Virus record (IMG/VR): IMGVR_UViG_3300021185_004134
Location: 1 to 33,337 of that record
DNA from: a virus
DNA length: 33,337 nucleotides
Direction: 5' to 3' (one strand)
The number at the start of each line of letters is the position of its first letter. The first letter of the stretch is position 1. The translations under genes were made by a program, and so were the position numbers. The notes beneath the pieces were generated by a model. That model saw nothing but the letters and a program-made list of their open reading frames with translations, was not told the DNA's origin and did not search any database. Shown in pieces: positions 24,089 to 28,551 of this stretch.

Positions 24089-24177
24089 GTAGTAAAAAGT
24101 AGTTGCAGCCCTCCCTGATATCAATTACGATGCAGTTGTTGTCGGGGAATGGCCCCGACCGGATACAGGAGAAAGAC
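24089..24177 (+). promoter_or_regulatory. promoter-hairpin-RBS cassette C
   Basis: GTAGTAAAAAGTAGTTGC (24089-24106), -35 TTGCAG (24103-24108), 17 bp, -10 TACGAT (24126-24131), nine bases, stem GTCGGGG / CCCCGAC (24141-24147 and 24153-24159) with loop AATGG, then GGATACAGGAGA and ATG 24178. Best plus-strand -10 of the set. Confidence 0.85.
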
Positions 24178-24438
24178 ATGAGCAAAATCACTAACTGGGA
24201 AATCAAGAGCTACCCCGAGCTAAAGGGAGATTTCAACGGCCCTACTGGATACGCACTAGGCGTTGCCAACGTGAAGGACGCTTGGGGTGAAGTTGAGATT
24301 GTCCCCGCTTGGATCAAAGTGGTGTTCGCCGACGATGCCGCCCACGTTATCCTGATTAACAAGAAAGGCGACTACAACGGCCTTTACCACATTGTCCCGC
24401 TTCCTGAAGAGGAAGCTATCGAAAGCATTCCACTCTAA
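24178..24438 (+). CDS. small unknown cassette protein, 86 aa
   Basis: The start follows the cassette leader. The product is strand-rich with a GPTGYALGVANVKDAWGEVE segment, KVVFADDAAHVILINKKGDY, and a short acidic tail. No family recognised. The second gene of this unit (24484) follows a UUCG-capped leader. Confidence 0.75.
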   Translation: MSKITNWEIKSYPELKGDFNGPTGYALGVANVKDAWGEVEIVPAWIKVVFADDAAHVILINKKGDYNGLYHIVPLPEEEAIESIPL

Positions 24439-24446
24439 ACTAACCA

Positions 24447-24483
24447 CGGCCCTTCGGGGCCGACCCCATACAGGAGAATGGCC
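24447..24483 (+). promoter_or_regulatory. UUCG-capped hairpin leader with ATACAGGAG ribosome binding site
   Basis: Stem CGGCCC / GGGCCG (24447-24452 and 24457-24462) with TTCG loop, then ACCCC-ATACAGGAGA before ATG 24484. Same arrangement as the leader at 17992 but a different stem. An upstream ATG at 24478 is only two bases from the ribosome binding site and is rejected as start. Confidence 0.75.
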
Positions 24484-24822
24484 ATGGCTCAAGTTAAATT
24501 CGGAATTACTTTTTCTCTCAACGACTACGCTTATGCCGAAGTCGATCAGTTCATCGAGTGTACAGGCAACATATCAGAGGAGAGCAATCTGCGTCAGCGT
24601 TACGTTGATTTTCTGAATGCTGTCCTAGCCAAAAAAGTAAAACCGTCAACACTGGTTGACGTGGATGTTCTCAATCTGTTTATTGGCGATTTAGACAACC
24701 GCGCTCATATCGATTACCTCGAGGATCACTGGAACGACGATCCTAGAATAACGGCAGGCGGCAAAATGTTCTGGGGCAGATGCAACAAGCTCCGAGCAAT
24801 ACATCAAGCCGCACTATCCTAA
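24484..24822 (+). CDS. small acidic cassette protein, 112 aa
   Basis: ATG 24484 has proper spacing to AGGAG. The product is acidic, with a strand-rich start (VKFGITFSLNDYAYAEVDQF), a helical middle and NRAHIDYLEDHWNDDPR, then a basic C-terminus. No family recognised. High acidity would fit a DNA-mimic or protein-binding inhibitor, which is speculation. Confidence 0.7.
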   Translation: MAQVKFGITFSLNDYAYAEVDQFIECTGNISEESNLRQRYVDFLNAVLAKKVKPSTLVDVDVLNLFIGDLDNRAHIDYLEDHWNDDPRITAGGKMFWGRCNKLRAIHQAALS

Positions 24823-24834
24823 GTAGAAATAAAT

Positions 24835-24915
24835 GTAAAAAAGTAGTTGACCGCACTATTTGATCCATGAGACGATTCAGTTGTCGGGTTGGCCGACGCA
24901 TACAGGAGAAAGACA
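24835..24915 (+). promoter_or_regulatory. promoter-hairpin-RBS cassette D
   Basis: GTAAAAAAGTAGTTGACC (24835-24852) includes the -35 TTGACC (24847-24852). An 18-bp spacer leads to -10 GACGAT (24871-24876), six bases, stem GTCGG / CCGAC (24883-24887 and 24893-24897) with loop GTTGG, then GCATACAGGAGA and ATG 24916. Nearly identical to cassette A from the -10 through the ribosome binding site. Confidence 0.85.
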
Positions 24916-25113
24916 ATGTACAGCGATCAATTTCAAGCAAAGATAGAAGCGCTAATAGCGGAATATCCAGAGCTTACAGAAAGCCACGTAATAGAGGCGG
25001 CTCAAAACGTAGAGTCATTTGGCTACCCTTTTGAAGAAGAATCTGACCGGGTTTTGGACGCTTATGCAGCTTGCTTGGGTGGCACTTCCGAACAGTATTA
25101 CGGCCCTCGATAA
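24916..25113 (+). CDS. small acidic cassette protein, 65 aa
   Basis: The start follows the cassette leader (AAAGACA spacing one base longer). The product is helical and acidic (MYSDQFQAKIEALIAEYPEL, FGYPFEEESDRVLDAYAAC). No family recognised. It is followed by the zinc-finger gene with the shared leader. Confidence 0.7.
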   Translation: MYSDQFQAKIEALIAEYPELTESHVIEAAQNVESFGYPFEEESDRVLDAYAACLGGTSEQYYGPR

Positions 25114-25138
25114 ACCAACCCCATACAGGAGACAAGAG

Positions 25139-26059
25139 ATGAAAGTACCTCAACTAAACCACGGCGTTATCTATAACGGCGAAGAGATCACCACACCTCT
25201 CGGCCTACCACGCAATGCCGAGATCAGCTTCGACGACCTCGAGGATGACTTCGACTCAATCGACGTTCGTGAGTCTACTGGCCAGTACGCCAAGCGCGAG
25301 CAGCACCCCTGCAGCAAGTGCGGCGGTAAGGGTGTTTACCAGTACGGTTACGCGAACCCTCGTCAGGGCAAGTGCTTCGCCTGTAACGGCAAGGGCTACT
25401 TCCTCACTAGCGCTGCAGATCGCGCCAAGGCCAAAGCATCACGCAACAAGAGCAAAGCCTCTAAGCAGCAGGCAAACGCCGACGCCGGCCTTAAGCAATT
25501 GCTCGAGGCCCTCGGCGCTGAGGGTCTGCAATGGCTCACTAACGCAACTTGGTCCGACTTCTATCAGGACCTACTTGCCAAGGCTAAGAAGTACGGCGCT
25601 TTGTCTGACAAGCAGCTTGCTTGTGTCGTCAACGGATACGCTAAGCAGCAGGCACGCGATGCCGCTAAGAACGCCGCCGCGCCTACGCTTGATCTGGCCA
25701 AGATCAACGCGCTGTTCGCCACGGCCCTTGAGAACGGTATCGCCAAGCCTAAGCTTGTGTTTGGCGAGCTGAAGCTCTCTCTGGCCCCTGCCAACGGCAA
25801 GAACGGCGGATGCCTCTACGTCAAGGACAGCGGCGAGTACGCCGGTAAGATCACGCCTGAAGGACAATTCTTCGCGGTTCGTGGTTCACGTGAGACTATC
25901 CCCGCCGAATTGCAGGCCATCGCCGAGGACCCTAAGAACGCTGCAATAAAGCACGGGCAGGCAACAGGAAACTGCGCTTGCTGCAACAGGCTTCTCACTA
26001 ACGCCAAATCAATCGAGATAGGCATAGGTCCTATCTGCCTCGAGAACTGGGGCCTATAA
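25139..26059 (+). CDS. zinc-binding protein with DnaJ-like finger and DUF6011-like end, 306 aa
   Basis: ATG 25139 follows ATACAGGAGACAAGAG. Residues 58-84 form a CSKCGGKG...CFACNGKG pair like one DnaJ zinc finger (Cys58, 61, 79, 82). A Lys/Ala-rich linker and a helical middle follow, then a C-terminal Cys cluster in TGNCACCNRLLTNAKSIEIG and GIGPICLENWG, the pattern of DUF6011-type domains found in phage and plasmid proteins. Function is unknown; nucleic acid or protein binding through zinc modules is the safest reading. It is the last gene before the noncoding control region. Confidence 0.75.
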   Translation: MKVPQLNHGVIYNGEEITTPLGLPRNAEISFDDLEDDFDSIDVRESTGQYAKREQHPCSKCGGKGVYQYGYANPRQGKCFACNGKGYFLTSAADRAKAKASRNKSKASKQQANADAGLKQLLEALGAEGLQWLTNATWSDFYQDLLAKAKKYGALSDKQLACVVNGYAKQQARDAAKNAAAPTLDLAKINALFATALENGIAKPKLVFGELKLSLAPANGKNGGCLYVKDSGEYAGKITPEGQFFAVRGSRETIPAELQAIAEDPKNAAIKHGQATGNCACCNRLLTNAKSIEIGIGPICLENWGL

Positions 26060-26072
26060 ACCCCTAATCACT

Positions 26073-26112
26073 AGGTACTCAAATCACGCATTTGAGTACC
26101 TTGAATTTTATA
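26073..26112 (+). terminator. inverted repeat, probable terminator
   Basis: Perfect 12-bp stem AGGTACTCAAAT / ATTTGAGTACCT (26073-26084 and 26090-26101) with loop CACGC, followed by TGAATTTTATA. The T-run is displaced by several bases, so it may be a weak terminator or a protein-binding dyad. Confidence 0.7.
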
Positions 26113-26173
26113 CCTAACCCCACTAGGAGGCGCTGTAAACTACGCCGGTTAGGCATTACAGTACATTACAGTG
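26113..26173 (+). repeat. CCTAACC/GGTTAGG dyad and tandem CATTACAGT repeats
   Basis: CCTAACC (26113-26119) pairs with GGTTAGG (26147-26153), with a nested GGCG / CGCC. Immediately after come two tandem 10-bp units CATTACAGTA and CATTACAGTG (26154-26173). The 10-bp spacing puts both units on one helix face, as with iterons or operators. Confidence 0.65.
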
Positions 26174-26184
26174 CACACCCCGAT

Positions 26185-26218
26185 ACCGCAAAAAACGGCC
26201 TTTTTTGCGGTTTTTTTT
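26185..26218 (+). terminator. strong intrinsic terminator
   Basis: Stem ACCGCAAAAAA / TTTTTTGCGGT (26185-26195 and 26201-26211) with loop CGGCC, followed directly by seven T. This ends the early region transcripts; the A-rich left arm makes it able to work on the other strand as well. Confidence 0.92.
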
Positions 26219-26223
26219 GTTTT

Positions 26224-26578
26224 TGACGTAATCTGACGTAATCTTTTTTTGTCTATTAAGGTGGAGGCCCCGTGAATAAAGGAACGAGGGGTCTTTAATG
26301 TGGAGGAGTAAAGATGGGCCGTGGACCACGGGAAATGGCGGCGGAATTGCTCTGGAGGCCACGCGGTGCGGGCTTTGAGGGGCATGGGTCATGGACCAAG
26401 GACCTGCCTATGCAAGCCCCTTCTATAGTACAGTATTTTGAGAAAAAAAAGATTCGATTTTATTTTTAATGGAATACTGTACGTTTGACGTAACTGACGT
26501 AACCCTTCCCTATCTACGGGGTCTGTAGCGTTACGTCTGCCATTACGTCTAAATATTATAGACGTAATGACGTAATGG
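26224..26578. repeat. GACGTAA iterons in tandem and inverted pairs (candidate origin or control region)
   Basis: Eight copies of GACGTAA occur in 355 bp: tandem TGACGTAATC x2 (26224-26243), tandem TGACGTAAC x2 (26486-26503), two inverted copies (26531-26537 and 26543-26549) and two direct copies (26561-26567 and 26569-26575). The 26541-26569 segment is a perfect 11-bp dyad, CATTACGTCTA / TAGACGTAATG around a 7-base AT loop. The words ATCTACGGGGT also repeat at 26512 and 26588. Flanking tracts (26439-26470 and 26610-26640) are extremely AT-rich. This is the architecture of an iteron origin or of a multi-operator control region. Confidence 0.8.
26314..26469 (+). CDS. possible small ORF, 51 aa
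   Basis: ATG 26314 lies five bases after GGAGGAG, a near-ideal site, and opens 51 codons (MGRGPREMAAELLWRPRGAG at the start) that run through one copy of the long inverted repeat and end in an AT-rich tract. Composition is odd and the frame overlaps cis-acting elements, so this may be fortuitous. Confidence 0.3.
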   Translation: MGRGPREMAAELLWRPRGAGFEGHGSWTKDLPMQAPSIVQYFEKKKIRFYF

Positions 26579-26660
26579 TTTTACTAAATCTACGGGGTGC
26601 GCGCGCGACTTCTTTTTTAGAAAAAAAACTTATTTTTTGTGAGAATACTGTACTATAGAA
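26421..26660. repeat. 17-bp perfect inverted repeat flanking the inner control region
   Basis: TTCTATAGTACAGTATT (26421-26437) is the exact reverse complement of AATACTGTACTATAGAA (26644-26660), with 206 bp between. A third partial copy AATACTGTAC lies at 26473-26482, and AATACTGTA also occurs at 16078-16086 before a putative DNA-binding protein gene. Likely binding sites of one phage or host regulator. Confidence 0.9.
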
Positions 26661-26671
26661 ACCGCTGAAAA

Positions 26672-26700
26672 TAGACAGATTAGCAGCCTGTCGATACAAT
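26672..26700 (+). promoter_or_regulatory. sigma70-like promoter for the packaging operon
   Basis: TAGACA (26672-26677), 17 bp, TACAAT (26695-26700); each box matches consensus at five of six positions. Start of transcription would be about 20 bases before ATG 26728. It is just outside the right copy of the 17-bp inverted repeat, so a protein bound there could control it. Confidence 0.7.
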
Positions 26701-26727
26701 ACAGTTTTTTCCACTGACGAGGCTACA

Positions 26728-26973
26728 ATGACACTCTCAGGCATTACTCCACGGCAGCACACCCTGCGCCGTTGCAACGGTGACCACAAACAAGCCAGTT
26801 ATCCTTTCAAGGCGATGATTATCGGCGATTACTTTGTTGTCCTCTCGAAAGAGGATGCCAAGCGCATTAACGGCGCTTTGTCGACGTTTTATAGGTCTCG
26901 TAATGGCACAGGCAGGCGATTTTCTGTTACGCAGTCAGAAGGCCCTATGTGGACCTGTAGGAGGACAGCATGA
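26728..26973 (+). CDS. DUF7303-like small protein, 81 aa
   Basis: ATG 26728 follows GAGG. Residues ~26-80 contain YPFKAMIIGDYFVVLSKEDA and end in GPMWTCRRTA, the same YPFxxMxxGDxF...W layout as the 70-aa protein at 20064, to which it is probably a distant paralogue. It begins the operon for the small terminase and may be a regulator or accessory factor. The end overlaps the terminase start by ATGA. Confidence 0.7.
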   Translation: MTLSGITPRQHTLRRCNGDHKQASYPFKAMIIGDYFVVLSKEDAKRINGALSTFYRSRNGTGRRFSVTQSEGPMWTCRRTA

Positions 26974-27896
26974 GCAGCGAAGGGAAGAAACGCCGAGACA
27001 TTCTGAACACGTCGCCACTGCGGGGCAGCGCTAAAGAAAGGATTCAAGCACGGCTGAGTGAGCCGGTAGCCCCACTCAAAAATCAGAAGCACATTGTCAG
27101 CGCTCAGCAATGGACCTTCATTCAAGAATTCATATCGAACGACGGGCACATTACTCTGACTGAGGCCGCAATACGCGCCGGTTATCCTAAGGATTCGGCA
27201 AGCTCGATAGCCTCGGAACTTACGGACCCAAAAAAGAAACCGCACGTCGTCGCAGCCATCCAAGAATATCGAGCACAACTCGCTGAGAAATACGGCACGA
27301 ACTTCGACCGGCACATGCGCGACATGCAGATGATTCGTGATAAGGCTCTCGAGGCAGGCAACTTCGGCGCAGCAGTCTCTGCTGAATACCGGCGCGGCCA
27401 AGCTCTCGGCACCATCTACATCGAGCGGAAGGAAATTAGGCACGGCACCATCGACAGCATGTCGAAAGAGGAGGTCACTCGAAAGCTCGAAGAGATCAAG
27501 GCGCTGTACGGTTCACCACCGCAGACCCTGATAGACATCGAGCCTGAGCAGCTCGAAGAGATCGAAGAGATCGAAGAGATTCCCCCCGCCAAAACAATGA
27601 TCGAGGAGATGCGCGATGCCGAGCGGTCCAGAGGCAGCACTGCACAAACGAGTGAAGACAAACCTGCCGGACGCGACGATAGTGCGACTGGAGAACCGGG
27701 TGAACCTCGGGATACCGGACTGCCTGATAGCCCTGCCGCCGACATACTCGATGGTGGAGCTGAAGGTGGTGAAGACCGGCAAGAAAGTGCGCTTGAGTCC
27801 GCACCAGATAGCCTTCGCCCTGAAACACGGGACGATGGGGATGCCGACGTACATTCTAGTCCAGTGGCACCCTCAGGGGACGACCAAGGCCGCTGA
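26970..27896 (+). CDS. terS: terminase small subunit, 308 aa
   Basis: ATG 26970 overlaps the preceding stop; GGAGGAC lies upstream. Residues ~44-95 form the DNA-binding helical domain of phage small terminases (QQWTFIQEFISNDGHITLTE, AAIRAGYPKDSASSIASEL), followed by a helical oligomerisation region to about residue 195 and a KLEEIKALYG helix. The last ~93 residues are Asp/Glu/Ser/Pro-rich and disordered, and overlap the next gene for 281 bases in another frame. The subunit recognises the packaging site and positions TerL. Longer than typical small terminases (about 150-200 aa) because of this tail. Confidence 0.85.
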   Translation: MSSEGKKRRDILNTSPLRGSAKERIQARLSEPVAPLKNQKHIVSAQQWTFIQEFISNDGHITLTEAAIRAGYPKDSASSIASELTDPKKKPHVVAAIQEYRAQLAEKYGTNFDRHMRDMQMIRDKALEAGNFGAAVSAEYRRGQALGTIYIERKEIRHGTIDSMSKEEVTRKLEEIKALYGSPPQTLIDIEPEQLEEIEEIEEIPPAKTMIEEMRDAERSRGSTAQTSEDKPAGRDDSATGEPGEPRDTGLPDSPAADILDGGAEGGEDRQESALESAPDSLRPETRDDGDADVHSSPVAPSGDDQGR

Positions 27897-28041
27897 CACG
27901 CGCCTGCTGCTGTACCACGGCACGCAGGCTCAAGAGCTGCACGAAAAGGGCGTAGAGACGCCTCCAGTAGCCCAGTGGGCCTTGAATGCAGTCAACTGGA
28001 GTGAAATGCGCGCTGAAATAGTAAAAGGACGCCGTATATGA
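27616..28041 (+). CDS. VRR-NUC/PD-(D/E)XK-like endonuclease, 141 aa
   Basis: ATG 27616 follows GAGGAG. Core motifs are GIPDCLIA (Asp35), YSMVELKVVK (Glu48, Lys50) and SPHQIAFAL (Gln64), the arrangement of VRR-NUC / Hjc-like nucleases that cut branched DNA. The C-terminal half is less conserved. It begins inside terS in another frame and lies before terL, so it may resolve replication intermediates before packaging. Real-gene status is well supported because the conserved nuclease motif lies in this frame. Confidence 0.82.
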   Translation: MPSGPEAALHKRVKTNLPDATIVRLENRVNLGIPDCLIALPPTYSMVELKVVKTGKKVRLSPHQIAFALKHGTMGMPTYILVQWHPQGTTKAADTRLLLYHGTQAQELHEKGVETPPVAQWALNAVNWSEMRAEIVKGRRI

Positions 28042-28131
28042 GCCAAACAAGCCCTGTGAGCGCGCCTAGCCTGACCCCTTGCCTACCTACCACTTACAAG
28101 AGAACGTGGCACAGTGGAAACTGGGAAGGGG

Positions 28132-28417
28132 GCCTCGGCCGCCCCCGCGCGGGGTGCGAGCGGCGCGTTTTTGGCTCTGGGCGCCCAGATGCGTGGACCA
28201 AGGCCCGAGGTGCCCGAATCGGGGCAACCACTAGATGTAGTGTTTGGCGGGGGCCGAGGCGCATGGAAATAGCTAAGTGCTTGATTTTAAACGATTCACT
28301 ATTTCCGGTAATAGGTATTACCGGAAATAGCGGGTCCCTTTTGGCCGTTTCTGAGGCCAGATGAGAATCGTTCGCATCTGGCCCGAACGGCCGCCCCCTC
28401 CTCGCGGAGTGCGGGGC
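28132..28417 (+). ncRNA. highly foldable element: candidate structured RNA or packaging site
   Basis: Outer pairing GCCTCGGCC (28132-28140) with GGCCGAGGC (28252-28260) encloses palindromes CCCCGCGCGGGG (28143-28154) and TCTGGGCGCCCAGA (28176-28189), plus CACTA / TAGTG (28229-28242). Next come a perfect 14-bp stem (28299-28330), a nested pair GGCCGTT / AACGGCC (28343-28349, 28386-28392) around GGCCAGATG / CATCTGGCC, and GCCCC / GGGGC (28393-28417) around CTCC-TCGC-GGAG. Such density is unlikely by chance. It could be a noncoding RNA, a pac/cos site, or both. Confidence 0.55.
28299..28330. repeat. perfect 14-bp inverted repeat with 4-base loop
   Basis: CTATTTCCGGTAAT (28299-28312) and ATTACCGGAAATAG (28317-28330) are exact reverse complements around AGGT. 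There is no T-run, so it is not an ordinary terminator; a protein-binding dyad, a terminase site or part of the structured element are alternatives. Confidence 0.92.
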
Positions 28418-28466
28418 TTAAGCTAGATTTCACACAAATAATTTGGCCCAAAACAAAAATGGACTA

Positions 28467-28482
28467 TGTTCCACGTGGAACA
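28467..28482. promoter_or_regulatory. parS-like palindrome
   Basis: TGTTCCACGTGGAACA is a perfect 16-bp palindrome and matches the bacterial chromosomal parS consensus (TGTTnCACGTGnAACA) at every fixed position. ParB proteins bind this site. It lies 19 bp upstream of the terL -35 box. No ParB gene is seen in the window. Confidence 0.85.
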
Positions 28483-28501
28483 CCCTAGCTAACCCACCCC
28501 C

Positions 28502-28530
28502 TTGTTTCTGACAATCAAAAGGGCTATAAA
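28502..28530 (+). promoter_or_regulatory. sigma70-like promoter for terL
   Basis: TTGTTT (28502-28507), 17 bp, TATAAA (28525-28530), followed by an AT-rich start region ending near the ATG at 28552. The leader would be very short (about 15 bases) with no strong ribosome binding site. Confidence 0.7.
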
Positions 28531-28551
28531 TTTTTAGCAAATTTCTACTAA

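Larger units (their letters stand above)
28042..28551 (+). other. long noncoding interval before terL, richly structured
   Basis: About 510 bases without a convincing gene. A 108-codon frame (28038-28364) starts at an ATGA overlap but its composition follows the GC-rich palindromes and it resembles no protein, so it is not accepted. The interval holds a folded element (28132-28417), a 14-bp hairpin, a parS-like palindrome and the terL promoter, listed separately. Confidence 0.7.

Noticed and set aside
26421-26660. LexA/SOS boxes
   Set aside because: AATACTGTAC contains a LexA-like half site, but no copy shows CTGT-N8-ACAG, so the full box is absent.
28038-28364. 108-codon plus-strand frame starting at an ATGA overlap
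   Set aside because: It covers GC-rich palindromes and hairpins, has odd composition with many Arg/Gly/Cys and no recognisable fold; the noncoding interpretation explains the sequence better.
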